Of a stretch of 64,000 nt of DNA, positions 34,331 to 43,083 are shown piece after piece. The notes beneath the pieces are model-generated. The model made no database searches. It was not told the DNA's origin and saw only the letters and a program-made list of their open reading frames with translations. Location: positions 310,001 through 374,000 of the forward strand of contig NZ_JBITMQ010000005.1 of NCBI RefSeq assembly GCF_044466355.1, in the 5' to 3' direction. How positions within the stretch are numbered: the first letter of the stretch is position 1; the number at the start of each line of letters is the position of its first letter. The position numbers were made by a program, and so were the translations under genes. Source of the stretch: Actinophytocola sp044466355. Its GTDB lineage: Bacteria > Actinomycetota > Actinomycetes > Mycobacteriales > Pseudonocardiaceae.

Positions 34331-37297
34331 TTACAGCCGTTCGATCCAGATCTTGCGGAACTTCGGGTTCGCACCGGGATCGCCGTGGTCCTGCAACCGC
34401 AGGTGACCCGGGGCCGGGTTCTCCGCCTGACCGTTGCCGGTCTTGCCGTTGATGGCCACGTCGTTGTGCACCACCACGCCGTTCCACACGACGGTCACCC
34501 GTGCGTCGGCCACCTTCTTGCCGGTGCTGTCGTAGCGGGCCGCGCGGAAGACGATGTCGTACGTCTGCCACTCACCCGACGGCCGCGCCGCGTTCACGTC
34601 CGGCGGCTTCTTCAGGTAGATCGCGCCCGCCGTGTTGTTCTGCGGCGCCAGACCGTACGACTCCAGCACCTGGATCTCGTAGCGTTCCTGGATGTAGACA
34701 CCGCTGTTGCCGCGTGCCTGCCCGGTGACCTCCGGCGGGTAGTGCGGCTGGTACCACTCGGCGTGCAACCGGAAGTCGCCGAACCTCTCCTTCGTGCGGA
34801 TGTCACCGCCGAGCGACTCCATCGTGCCGTTCGCGACCGGCCACGTCGCCGGGCCGCCGGACGTCCTCTCCCACGCGTCGAGGTTCGTCCCGTCGAACAA
34901 CGTGATCCGCTTCGTCGGTGTGACGGTGAGCTTGTCGAGGTTCACGTGCCCGATGTCGGTCTCCTCGTACACGTAGGAGATCGAGTTCGCGCCCTGGCGC
35001 AGGTGCACCGTCTCCACGTGGTCCGTCCACCTGTTCCAGGCGACCGTGCTGGCGAGCCAGATCTGTTTGACCTTCTCGCCGTTGACGTACAGGCTCATCG
35101 ACCTGGGCGTGGGGCTCGGATCGGCGTTCTGCCCGTTCGCGTACCGCAGCTTGAGGTCGTGGCGACCGGCCCGGTCGGTGCGGACGCCGAACGTCGTGCT
35201 CGCGCCCGGTTCCCAGTTGCGGTCGACGAAACCGGCACCCGAGTAGCCCGTGTGGTTGGTGTTCCACCCCGTGCCGCCGGCCAGGCGCGCGGACTCCGCC
35301 TCGTACTCCGACGGCGCGGTCGTGCCGTCGGGCAGCCGGTTGAGCGTGTACCACGCCTCGGTGCTCCACAGTTCGTTGCCGGACGCCGAGGCGAACGGCC
35401 GCGGCGAGTGCACGTACACCACGTGACCCGGCTTGAGACCGGCCAGCTTCAACGTCACCTTCGTGCGGTCCTCGGACAGCGTCGCCGACGTGACCTCCAG
35501 GTTCTCCTGACCGATCTTCGGCCCGCCGTACTGCGGCGTCGCCACGTACCGCCACTGCTCCGCGTTGTACTTCGCGGCCAGGTCCCGCGCCGTGGCATCC
35601 GACAGCGGCTGGGTGTAGGTGATCTCGAAACCGCCGTCGATCGCGTGCATGGAGTGGATGTCGAACGTGCGGGCCTGGTCGAAGGACAGCTTCTGCAGAC
35701 CGTACTTGAGCTTGCCCGCCTGACCCCAGTTCCCGGCCCAGCCGATGCCACCGGTGTAGATGGCGCCGTCGGGACCGAGGCTGATCCGGCTCACACCGGA
35801 CTCCAGGCCCTGTGTCATGCGGAACACCGCGCCCTGGTACTCGCCGCCGACCTCCTCCAGGTACGCGCGCTGGAGGCCACCGTAGGTCACGTCACCGAAC
35901 ACCATCTGACCGGCGAACACGCCGTTCGGCAGCATGATCGGGTTGCTCGGCGAGTTGGAGATCTCGCCGTGCGGCAACCACAGCACCGGCTCGGTCACCG
36001 GCTGGTCGTCGTACGGGCCGTCCGGGTTCGTGTGGTGGTTGTAGAACGCGCCCTGCTTGATCCGCACCAGCTTGGACGTCGGCACGTACATGCCCTGGTT
36101 GTCGGTGACGAACAGGTCGCCACCGGGTCCCCAGCCGAGGCCGTTCGGCGTGCGCAGCCCGCCGGCCACATAGGACACCTCGCCGGTCCGCTTGTCGATC
36201 TTCAACGTGGAACCGCGGTTGGGCACGGGCTGCGGGTCGGCGGTCGCGCCACCCGGCACCATCGCGATGCCCGTGGTGACGTAGAAGTAGCCCTTCTCGT
36301 ACAGCAGCCCGAACGCGAACTCGTGGTAGTTCCCGCCGAACGGCCAGGTCGCGATCGTGCGGTGCTCGTCGGCGACCTCATCGCCGTTCGAGTCGACGAG
36401 CGCGGTCAGACCGTCCTTCTCGGACACGTAGATCGTGCCGTCCACGTACTTGAGCCCCATCGGCTCCTGGAGTTCCGTGGCGATCTTCTTGTAGGTGACC
36501 TTCGACGGGTCGGTGTTGCCGGTGACGCCGTCGACGATGTACGCCTCGCCGAGCACGGACTCCCGGTCACCGCCCCAGGTGCTGATGGCCAGGCGGCCGT
36601 CAGGTAGCCAGTCCATGCCGGTCACCTGCGGCTCGAAGCCGTCGGGGCGCAGGTTCGTCAGCGTGTAGTCGGGGTGCACGTCGGCCAGTGGGAGGCCGTC
36701 GCCGGGTGTCTCGGTGACGCCCTCGCACTCCTTGCGGCCGGGTGAGGTCACGCGCGTGACCTCGGCGTCGGTGCTGAGCGCGCTGGTCGGCACGAGCGTG
36801 AACCCGTCCGTGCCTGGCGGCTGCCACTCCAGCTTGAGCGCCTGCCCGAACTCGCCGTCGAAGTGGTCGATGCGCAGCGCGTGCGCCCCGGCGGTGAGCG
36901 TGGTCGCCCCGTCCTTCGGGGTCGCGCCGTGCCTGCCGGGGTGGTCGACCACGGTCTCGCCGTCGAGCAGCAGCCGTGCGCCGTCGTCGCTGGTGATCCG
37001 GAAGTGGTACTCGCCGGGGTTGTCGGTGTGCAGGTAGCCGGTGACCTCGGTGACGAACTTGTCCGCGATGCCGAAGTCCGCGGAGGTGGACCAGTTGATC
37101 GTCGGCATCAGCTTGTCGACGTTGGGGGTCTGACCGGTCTTGAGCGTGCAGTAGTCGTCCAGGATCACCTGCACGTCGAACACCCGCATCGTCACGCCCG
37201 GTTCCTGGGGCGGGATGTCGGATTGTGCAGCGGTGGCCTGGACGGTGAGGAACGGGATCGTGGTGAGTGCGGCTAGCAAAGGCACGAACGGCCGCAT
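34331..37297 (-). CDS. Secreted multidomain protein: PA14, glucose/sorbosone dehydrogenase-like propeller, CBM6-like module, DUF1080
   Basis: 988 residues with a cleavable signal peptide (LLAALTTIPFLTVQATAAQS). Residues about 36-175 are PA14-like (YLHTDNPGEYHFRITSDDGA). About 205-560 form a beta-propeller resembling PQQ glucose/sorbosone dehydrogenases (MDWLPDGRLAISTWGG, LRTPNGLGWGPGGDLFVTDN). About 665-790 resemble CBM6/35, and about 795-988 are DUF1080 (ITLFDGTNLDAWER, GNSGVYIQERYEIQVLESYG). DUF1080 is now linked with hydrolysis of 3-keto-glycosides. Whether the propeller binds PQQ is unproven. AGGAGG lies nine bases before the ATG, and the LacI-type operator at 37444 lies 147 bp upstream. 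Confidence 0.9.
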   Translation of the reverse strand: MRPFVPLLAALTTIPFLTVQATAAQSDIPPQEPGVTMRVFDVQVILDDYCTLKTGQTPNVDKLMPTINWSTSADFGIADKFVTEVTGYLHTDNPGEYHFRITSDDGARLLLDGETVVDHPGRHGATPKDGATTLTAGAHALRIDHFDGEFGQALKLEWQPPGTDGFTLVPTSALSTDAEVTRVTSPGRKECEGVTETPGDGLPLADVHPDYTLTNLRPDGFEPQVTGMDWLPDGRLAISTWGGDRESVLGEAYIVDGVTGNTDPSKVTYKKIATELQEPMGLKYVDGTIYVSEKDGLTALVDSNGDEVADEHRTIATWPFGGNYHEFAFGLLYEKGYFYVTTGIAMVPGGATADPQPVPNRGSTLKIDKRTGEVSYVAGGLRTPNGLGWGPGGDLFVTDNQGMYVPTSKLVRIKQGAFYNHHTNPDGPYDDQPVTEPVLWLPHGEISNSPSNPIMLPNGVFAGQMVFGDVTYGGLQRAYLEEVGGEYQGAVFRMTQGLESGVSRISLGPDGAIYTGGIGWAGNWGQAGKLKYGLQKLSFDQARTFDIHSMHAIDGGFEITYTQPLSDATARDLAAKYNAEQWRYVATPQYGGPKIGQENLEVTSATLSEDRTKVTLKLAGLKPGHVVYVHSPRPFASASGNELWSTEAWYTLNRLPDGTTAPSEYEAESARLAGGTGWNTNHTGYSGAGFVDRNWEPGASTTFGVRTDRAGRHDLKLRYANGQNADPSPTPRSMSLYVNGEKVKQIWLASTVAWNRWTDHVETVHLRQGANSISYVYEETDIGHVNLDKLTVTPTKRITLFDGTNLDAWERTSGGPATWPVANGTMESLGGDIRTKERFGDFRLHAEWYQPHYPPEVTGQARGNSGVYIQERYEIQVLESYGLAPQNNTAGAIYLKKPPDVNAARPSGEWQTYDIVFRAARYDSTGKKVADARVTVVWNGVVVHNDVAINGKTGNGQAENPAPGHLRLQDHGDPGANPKFRKIWIERL

Positions 37298-37443
37298 GGA
37301 GGGCTACCTCCTCGGTGCGTGACGACTCTGTCGACACACAGAAGAAGACAGCTTTCGTCGTAAGTCAACAAAAGAAGAGCTGAAATATGTGAAAGTAGGG
37401 CCGTTTGGAGCACGTTTCGAACGAAAGCTAACCCATCTAGCCT

Positions 37444-37459
37444 AGGCAAGCGCTTTCCT
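37444..37459. promoter_or_regulatory. LacI-type operator 4 upstream of the secreted DUF1080 protein
   Basis: AGGCAAG-CG-CTTTCCT. Its reverse complement differs from operator 3 (20355-20370) at one base only. It lies 147 bp upstream of the 34331-37297 gene, which reads away from it, and downstream of the convergent gap to 37492. This is the main sequence evidence that both loci answer to one repressor. Confidence 0.75.
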
Positions 37460-37491
37460 CGTTATGAGCATAAGCCACCAGGGCCGGTGGG

Positions 37492-37935
37492 TCACCGCAC
37501 GGCCTTCTGCACGAGGGCGACGATGCGTGCCTCCACCTCGGGCGTGATCTCGAGCAGCGCGAAGGCCGTCGGCCACATCTCGCCGTCGTCCAGGGTGGCG
37601 GCCGCCTCGAAGCCGAGGGTGGCGTAGCGGACCTTGAACTTCCCGGCGGGCTGGAAGAAGACGACGTTCTTGCCGTCCAGCGCGTACGCGGGCATGCCGT
37701 ACCAGAGCTTCGGCGCGAGCATCGGGGCGTGCGTGGTGACGATCTCGTGGACGCGTTCGGCGAGGGCGCGGTCGGCGTCATCCATCTCCGCGATCTTGGC
37801 GAGGAGGTCCTGCTTGGCCGCCGCCGCCTTGTCCGCCTTCGACCCTCGGCGCCGCGTCGTCTTCTTCATCTCGGCGGCGTGTTCCTTCATCGCTGCCCGC
37901 TCTTCCGCGGTGAAGCCTTCGTAGGTGTCGCTCAT
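37492..37935 (-). CDS. DUF1801/YdhG-like iron-chaperone fold protein
   Basis: 147 residues. A basic N-terminal part (AAEMKKTTRRRGSKADKAAA) is followed by a YdhG/DUF1801-like core (APKLWYGMPAYALDGKNVVF, then FQPAGKFKVRYATLGF). The core fold is small and sometimes called iron-chaperone-like, without firm biochemistry. It is a single gene between the operator-bearing gap and a membrane protein gene. Function unknown. Confidence 0.75.
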   Translation of the reverse strand: MSDTYEGFTAEERAAMKEHAAEMKKTTRRRGSKADKAAAAKQDLLAKIAEMDDADRALAERVHEIVTTHAPMLAPKLWYGMPAYALDGKNVVFFQPAGKFKVRYATLGFEAAATLDDGEMWPTAFALLEITPEVEARIVALVQKAVR

Positions 37936-37993
37936 GTGGACAACGCTAAGGCAGCCCGCTGACCAGCGCTTCTCGATTCCTGACCGGTCTTTC

Positions 37994-38452
37994 TCAACAG
38001 GTGTCGGCGTCGTCGGTGCGGATCGCGATCAGGGAGTCGAGGTGGCGGGTGGGCAGCCGGTCGATCAGGTGGTGCGGCGGGAGCAGCTCGAGCCAGCGGA
38101 GGAACCACGCCGAGACGGCGTAGACGTGCAGGGTGAAGTGCCGGCCGTCGGTCTCCTCGCCGACGATCACGTCCTCGGCGACCCAGCCGAGGTCGTCGAA
38201 GCGCAGCTCGACCGCGAAGTACATGGTGGTCGCGTCGGGCGGCTGGATGAACAGGGCGGCGTGCCCCTCGGCGGGGACCGGCCCGGTGCCGACGTAGTCC
38301 GCGCAGCGGGGCACCCGGGCGACGGGGTCGAACGAGACCTGTGTGGACCGGGCCACGGGGAGCGGATGACCGGTGACCGCGTGTTCCCTGACGACCAGCA
38401 CCACCGCCGCGCAGACGGCGAGCACGGCGACGAGCAGGACCGTTCTGGTCAC
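37994..38452 (-). CDS. Membrane-anchored hypothetical protein
   Basis: 152 residues with one N-terminal hydrophobic segment (TVLLVAVLAVCAAVVLVVRE). The outside domain (VPRCADYVGTGPVP, then MYFAVELRFDDLGWVAEDVI) has two cysteines near its ends. The GTG start at 38452 overlaps the stop of the DUF397 gene (GTGA), which suggests translational coupling within the XRE-DUF397 operon. No domain assignment is possible by eye. Confidence 0.65.
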   Translation of the reverse strand: MTRTVLLVAVLAVCAAVVLVVREHAVTGHPLPVARSTQVSFDPVARVPRCADYVGTGPVPAEGHAALFIQPPDATTMYFAVELRFDDLGWVAEDVIVGEETDGRHFTLHVYAVSAWFLRWLELLPPHHLIDRLPTRHLDSLIAIRTDDADTC

Positions 38453-38628
38453 TTCACGGCGGTCAGCAGGGCCTTCCACGCGGAGCCGGGGAGGTTCAGG
38501 ACGGGGCCCTCGGCGTTCTTGGAGTCCCGCATGGCGGTCGCGTCCCCGAGTAGGGCGACCTCGACGCAGTTGTCGTTCCCGCCCCCGGTGCCACTGCTGA
38601 AGCTGCTTCTACGCCAACGCGCGTTCAC
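38449..38628 (-). CDS. DUF397 domain protein
   Basis: 59 residues with the DUF397 consensus WRRSSFSSGTGGGNDNCVEV near the start and GDATAMRDSKNAEGPVL in the middle. These small proteins are paired with XRE regulators of the DUF5753 type in actinomycetes, often many copies per genome, and take part in developmental control. The GTG at 38628 has AGAAGAGG seven bases upstream; a longer GTG start at 38655 would overlap the XRE gene. The next gene is coupled by GTGA. Confidence 0.88.
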   Translation of the reverse strand: MNARWRRSSFSSGTGGGNDNCVEVALLGDATAMRDSKNAEGPVLNLPGSAWKALLTAVK

Positions 38629-38642
38629 AGTTGCGCCTCTTC

Positions 38643-39488
38643 TCAGCTCGACCACAGTTCGTCGGCCACCCGCTCGATCAGCGCGACCGAATCACCGGGG
38701 TCCAGCGCCAACGACCGGAGGTGGGAGAACCGTAGTCTAGCTGGTTCGACGTACTCGGATCTGTCTTGCCGCTCGTCGCCGAGAGCGTGCAGGGCGTAGC
38801 TCATGCTGGGCTGTTCGGCCTCGGGGAAGTCCAGCACGGTGAACGGGCCGACGAGGGCTTCGTTCGAGATCACGTCGGCGGGCAGGACCCGCAGGGCGAC
38901 CGTCGGCAACTCGTTGATCAAGCCCAGGTGCAGCAGTTGGTTGCGCATGACCGATGGTCCGCCGACGGGGTAGCGGAGGGCGGACTCGTGTATGACGGCA
39001 TCCAGCACGAGTGGGTGCTCCTCGTCGATGAGGCGTTCCTGCCGGTTCATCCGGACGGCGAGCATGTTGGAGATCCAGTCCTCATTGCGCGACTCCCGGC
39101 CGGACATGAAGAGAGCCAGGGCGTAGTCGGCGGTCTGGAGCAGCCCGGGCACGAAGGAGAGTTCGTAGGTGCTCGCCCGGGTGGCGGCCGTTTCCAACGC
39201 GACGAACGCCTTGTCCGACACGCCGTACTGGCGCCACCAGCCCGGGGCTCGGGCCTGACGGACCAGGTCGAGAACGTCGTCCATGCGTTCGTCGTAGACG
39301 TCTATCATCGAGCGGAGCAGGTGGACGTTCACGCCGCTCGATCCGTTCTCGAAACGGCTCAGTGCGCTCCTGGTGATCTCCAGCAGTGCCGCCGCCTGGA
39401 CCACGGTCAGGCCGGCGTGATTTCGCGCCAGGCGAATGCGGCGGCCGACCTCTCGGCGCAGCACGACCGGACTGATGTGTGTTGCCAC
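38643..39488 (-). CDS. XRE family regulator with DUF5753 domain
   Basis: 281 residues. The N-terminal helix-turn-helix is RRIRLARNHAGLTVVQAAAL followed by EITRSALSRFENGSSGVN (about residues 16-53). The DUF5753 C-terminal domain includes FVPGLLQTADYALALFM (about 120-136). The pair with DUF397 downstream is a familiar actinobacterial unit (WhiJ/BldB-associated). GTG start 39488 is preferred because homologues begin at the helix-turn-helix; upstream extension would be low-complexity. Confidence 0.9.
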   Translation of the reverse strand: MATHISPVVLRREVGRRIRLARNHAGLTVVQAAALLEITRSALSRFENGSSGVNVHLLRSMIDVYDERMDDVLDLVRQARAPGWWRQYGVSDKAFVALETAATRASTYELSFVPGLLQTADYALALFMSGRESRNEDWISNMLAVRMNRQERLIDEEHPLVLDAVIHESALRYPVGGPSVMRNQLLHLGLINELPTVALRVLPADVISNEALVGPFTVLDFPEAEQPSMSYALHALGDERQDRSEYVEPARLRFSHLRSLALDPGDSVALIERVADELWSS

Positions 39489-39541
39489 ACGACAAGACTC
39501 CCCGCGCGCGTGCGCTGGCGGGATCTCACCACCCGATCGGG

Positions 39542-39865
39542 CTACTTCTTTCGTTGCCACACCACGAAAAGGCCGTCCTCGACGGTCGTCATGGCTTCGA
39601 TGAAGGCGTCGTTGTCGAAATCTGGCAGCGATTGCAGACGGCTCATCAGGTCGTCGGCCGAGGGGTGGCCCGCCGGGACCGCGCAACCGCCGCCGCCTTC
39701 CGCGACCAGAAGGAAGAACACGTCTTCCTTCCACGGGCCTTCCGGGGTGGTCCTGATCGCGACCTCCGACAGCTTCGCCCAGGTCACCGACTCCTCGGTG
39801 CCGTCGGCAAGTTGCCGCCGGACGCCGTCGTCGTCGACCGTGATGCCGGTGTCAGCAGTGGACAC
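39542..39865 (-). CDS. Hypothetical protein, 107 residues
   Basis: Soluble protein opening MSTADTGITVDDDGVRRQLA, with TWAKLSEVAIRTTPEGPWKE and a C-terminal EAMTTVEDGLFVVWQRKK. The TTPEGP-W region and the pattern of strands suggest a PH-like or immunity-type fold, but this is impression only. It lies 12 bp after the end of dinG on the same strand, so it could be cotranscribed from dinG. No function is assigned. Confidence 0.65.
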   Translation of the reverse strand: MSTADTGITVDDDGVRRQLADGTEESVTWAKLSEVAIRTTPEGPWKEDVFFLLVAEGGGGCAVPAGHPSADDLMSRLQSLPDFDNDAFIEAMTTVEDGLFVVWQRKK

Positions 39866-39877
39866 GCAATCTCCTTC

Positions 39878-41911
39878 TCAGTTCGCCGCGGTGTTCAGGC
39901 GGCCGAGCGCCGCCCTGACCACCTCGGGGTCGCTCGTCGTCCAGTAGCTCGGCAGTGACGAGCGCAGGAAGCCGCCGTAGCGCGCGGTGGCCAGGCGGGG
40001 GTCGAGGATCGCGATGACGCCGCGATCGTCCGTGCTGCGCAGCAGGCGGCCCGTGCCCTGCGCCAGCAGCAGCGCGGCGTGGGTGGCCGCGACCGACAGG
40101 AAACCGTTGCCGCCCCGCGCTTCCACGGCGCGCTGCCGTGCCGACGCGAGCGGGTCGTCGGGGCGGGGGAACGGGATGCGGTCGACGATCACCAGCTGCA
40201 GCGACGGGCCCGGCACGTCCACGCCCTGCCACAGCGACAGCGTGCCGAACAAGCAGGTGGCCTCGTCCTCCGCGAACTTGCGCACCAGCAGCGCCGTCGA
40301 GTCCTCGCCCTGGCACAGGATCTCCAGGTTCGTCCGCCTGCGCAGCTCCTCCGTGGCCTGCTTCGCGGCCCGCATCGACGAGAACAGGCCGAGGGTGCGG
40401 CCGCCGGCCGACTCCATCAGCTCCCTGATCTCGTCCAGGTACGCGGGCGGCAGCCCGTCCCGGCCCGGCGGCGGCAGGTGTTTCGCCAGGTAGAGGATGC
40501 CCTTGCGGGCGTGGTCGAACGGCGACCCCACGTCCAGTGACGTCCACTTCGGACCGTCGATGGACTTCTCCGTCGCCGCGCCAGGAAGCTGCTCGCTCGG
40601 GCCGCTTTCCGGCGGCAGGCCCCACGAACGCGCCATGGAGTCGAAGTTGCCGCCCAGGGTCAGGGTGGCGGACGTGAGCACGGTCGTGGTCTGGGCGAAC
40701 AGCCGTTCGCGCAGCAGCCCGGACACCGCCAGCGGCGCCACCTTGATGGTCGGCGGGCGGGGCGGGCCGTTGCCGCTGTCACCGGTCCGCCACACGACGT
40801 CGCGCCGTTGGCCGACCTCGCCGTCCCACGCGTCGAGCAGCCGGACCACCGTGTCGTGCACTTCCTCCAGCTGCGACAGGGCGAGCTTGCGCATGGTCTG
40901 CACGTCCACGTCGCCCGACTTCTCGTTGCCCAGCCCGGTGATGCACGCGTGCGCGGCGTCCCGCAGCGCGACCAGCGTGCCCGACAGCGGTCTCGGCATC
41001 TCGTCCAGCCGCCCGACCGGCAGGTCCTCCATGATCAGCGCGAGCCCGTCGCCCGCCTCCATCAGCCGGTCGGCGACCTCCTGGTCGACGACCCGGCTCG
41101 CGCGGCGGGCGGCCGCGTGGACGACGCCGGAGGTCAGCTCGGCGGTCGCGACGGACGTGACCCGGTCGACCAGGTCGTGGGCCTCGTCGACGATCACCAG
41201 GTCGTGCTCGGGCAGCACCTGGTAGCCCTGCAGGGCGTCGATGGCCATCAGCGCGTGGTTGGTGACGATCAGATCCGACCGCCCGGCCTCCTCACGTGCC
41301 TTCTCGGCGAAACAGTCGGCGCCCATCGGGCAGCGGGCCTTGCCGAGACACTCCCGCGCCGACACCGACACCGACCGCCAAGCCTGCTCGGACACGCCGG
41401 GCACCAGCTCGTCACGGTCGCCGGTCTCGGTGTCCGACACCCACTCGTGCAGGCGCTTCACCTCGCGGCCGATCCGCGACACCTCGAACGGGTCGAACAG
41501 CGCGGCGTCGTCCGCGTCGTCCTCCACGCCGCTGTCCAGCTTGTTCAGGCACAGGTAGTTGCGGCGGCCCTTGAGGATCGCGAACGTCGGCTTGCGGCCC
41601 AGCGGCTTGGACAGCGCCTTCTCCAGCCGAGGCAGGTCACGGTCGACGAGCTGGCGCTGCAGCGCGATCGTCGAGGTCGAGACGACGACCGTCGACTCGG
41701 TGGCCACCGCGTGCCGCAGCGCCGGGACCAGGTACGCGAGCGACTTGCCGGTGCCGGTGCCCGCCTGCACGGCCACGTGGTCGCCGGTGCGGATCGCCCG
41801 GCCCACCGCCTCGGCCATCGCGACCTGGCCAGGGCGCTCCTTACCGCCGACCGCCTCGACCGCGATCGAGAGCAGCTCGTTCACTCCTGGCAGGTCGGTG
41901 GAAGACGGCAC
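39878..41911 (-). CDS. dinG: ATP-dependent DNA helicase, DinG/XPD family
   Basis: 677 residues. Walker A AGTGTGKSLAYLVPAL is at about residue 48. Four cysteines in ARECLGKARCPMGADCFAEKA fit the 4Fe-4S site of XPD-like helicases, and VIVDEAHDLVDRV is the DEAH box (about 250). C-terminal motifs LGLFSSMRAAKQA and QGTGRLLRSTDDRG complete superfamily 2. It unwinds DNA with 5'-3' polarity in repair of R-loops and damage. A GTG at 41911 gives the family N-terminus; upstream sequence is outside homology. Orthologous position to Rv1329c. Confidence 0.92.
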   Translation of the reverse strand: MPSSTDLPGVNELLSIAVEAVGGKERPGQVAMAEAVGRAIRTGDHVAVQAGTGTGKSLAYLVPALRHAVATESTVVVSTSTIALQRQLVDRDLPRLEKALSKPLGRKPTFAILKGRRNYLCLNKLDSGVEDDADDAALFDPFEVSRIGREVKRLHEWVSDTETGDRDELVPGVSEQAWRSVSVSARECLGKARCPMGADCFAEKAREEAGRSDLIVTNHALMAIDALQGYQVLPEHDLVIVDEAHDLVDRVTSVATAELTSGVVHAAARRASRVVDQEVADRLMEAGDGLALIMEDLPVGRLDEMPRPLSGTLVALRDAAHACITGLGNEKSGDVDVQTMRKLALSQLEEVHDTVVRLLDAWDGEVGQRRDVVWRTGDSGNGPPRPPTIKVAPLAVSGLLRERLFAQTTTVLTSATLTLGGNFDSMARSWGLPPESGPSEQLPGAATEKSIDGPKWTSLDVGSPFDHARKGILYLAKHLPPPGRDGLPPAYLDEIRELMESAGGRTLGLFSSMRAAKQATEELRRRTNLEILCQGEDSTALLVRKFAEDEATCLFGTLSLWQGVDVPGPSLQLVIVDRIPFPRPDDPLASARQRAVEARGGNGFLSVAATHAALLLAQGTGRLLRSTDDRGVIAILDPRLATARYGGFLRSSLPSYWTTSDPEVVRAALGRLNTAAN

Positions 41912-42038
41912 GAGCAGACCGTACCTCCGACCCCCGACAGTCCCGTGCAGCCACCCGGGTACCTCGACCGGGTTGTCTGTGTGCACTACCGGGTGGCGGC
42001 CCTGGCCCGCCGCGTCGGTGCCGGGATTTCCTCGTGCC

Positions 42039-42677
42039 ATGACACTCCGAAGAACACTCAGCGTGGCGGTCCTGACCGTGACGGGCCTGGTGCTCGCGGT
42101 CGCTCCCGCGCAGGCGGGCCCGGGCGACGCGGTCGCGGAGGGCTGGGCGGGCGCGGTCACCATCGGTGACGTGACGGTCGAGCCGATCGCCCCGTGCAGC
42201 ACGGAGGGGGAACTCGCGGGCCATTCGGGTGAGGTGTCCGTGCCGAACGTGGTGACCTATGCGTCCGGCGACAGCACGTGCACCATCGACGAGGCGGGCG
42301 AGATCGCCACGGCGACCGTGACCGGCGGCCGGTTCCGCTTCGACGCGCTGCGGCAGTACGGCGGCCCCAGGATCCGCCTGACCGGCTACGGCGCGAAGTG
42401 TGCGACGACGGCTGCGGGCAGCAACTCGTCGATCCAGTTCTCCGGGCTGTCCGGCGTGACCGTGCCCGCGCAGCTGCCGTCGAACCACGTGGTCACCGTT
42501 CCCGGCGGCCCGGACGGCAAGCCGAAGGCGACCGTGACCTTCAACGAGGTGGTGCTCCCCAGCCCGGCGGACGGCAGTCTGACCGTGCACCTGATGCACA
42601 TCCGCATGTTCCCGCAGGGCGGCCCGATCTCCGGTGACGCGTACGTGGGCACGGTGCACTGCGCACCCGTGCCCTGA
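42039..42677 (+). CDS. Secreted protein of unknown function
   Basis: 212 residues. A clear Sec signal peptide (RRTLSVAVLTVTGLVLAVAP, cleavage after AQA near residue 26) precedes a beta-rich secreted domain with four cysteines (about 52, 81, 117, 208). The motif VHLMHIRMFPQGGPISGDAY near the end resembles choice-of-anchor domains of actinomycete secreted proteins. It is divergent from dinG and ends at a hairpin shared with the DUF6204-like gene. Function unknown. Confidence 0.8.
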   Translation: MTLRRTLSVAVLTVTGLVLAVAPAQAGPGDAVAEGWAGAVTIGDVTVEPIAPCSTEGELAGHSGEVSVPNVVTYASGDSTCTIDEAGEIATATVTGGRFRFDALRQYGGPRIRLTGYGAKCATTAAGSNSSIQFSGLSGVTVPAQLPSNHVVTVPGGPDGKPKATVTFNEVVLPSPADGSLTVHLMHIRMFPQGGPISGDAYVGTVHCAPVP

Positions 42678-42686
42678 CGTCGGCAG

Positions 42687-42714
42687 GCGGCGCCGGTGGC
42701 ACTACCGGCGCCGC
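42687..42714. terminator. Hairpin between convergent genes
   Basis: GCGGCGCCGGT (42687-42697), loop GGCACT, ACCGGCGCCGC (42704-42714). Eleven GC-rich pairs, 10 bp after the secreted-protein stop and overlapping the last codons of the minus-strand gene. A likely bidirectional terminator. Confidence 0.7.
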
Positions 42715-43025
42715 TTCACCTTGACGGTGTCCATGTCGGTGGCGGACGCCTTCAGGTCGCGGAAGTCCACCCCCAGGTCCTCCACCGCACGCGCGGCGAG
42801 CGCCTTGCCCCGGTCGCACCCGGCCCGCTCGTCCTTCTCCTTGAGCTGCACGCGGAAGGAGAAGAAGTCGAGCGCGTGGTCGTAGGCCAGCGACCCGTCC
42901 TCGGTGAACCCGGCCGTCAGCATGTCGTGCTGCCCGGCGGCCTTGTTGAGGCGCGCGCGCCCCGCGTCGTCGAGGTCGGTGAAGCGGCCGCGCACCAGCA
43001 CGCGGTAGGTGTGCTCTTCGGTCAC
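42702..43025 (-). CDS. DUF6204-like hypothetical protein
   Basis: 107 residues with the recurring actinobacterial pattern VLVRGRFTDLDDAGRARLN near the start and AYDHALDFFSFRVQLKEKDE in the middle. The C-terminal KRRR is basic. GTG start chosen to begin at VTEEHTYRVLVRG. It is 58 bp from pncA on the same strand and may share a transcript. No function is known to me. Confidence 0.75.
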   Translation of the reverse strand: MTEEHTYRVLVRGRFTDLDDAGRARLNKAAGQHDMLTAGFTEDGSLAYDHALDFFSFRVQLKEKDERAGCDRGKALAARAVEDLGVDFRDLKASATDMDTVKVKRRR

Positions 43026-43083
43026 CGGCCCAGGTTGCCAGCGGACGGCCGGGCCGGCCACTCAATTGCGCCGGCCGAGCAGG

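Noticed and set aside
34385..36607. 740-codon plus-strand frame opposite the DUF1080 gene
   Set aside because: Arg/Val/His-rich shadow with no domain; the minus strand has a signal peptide and four domains.
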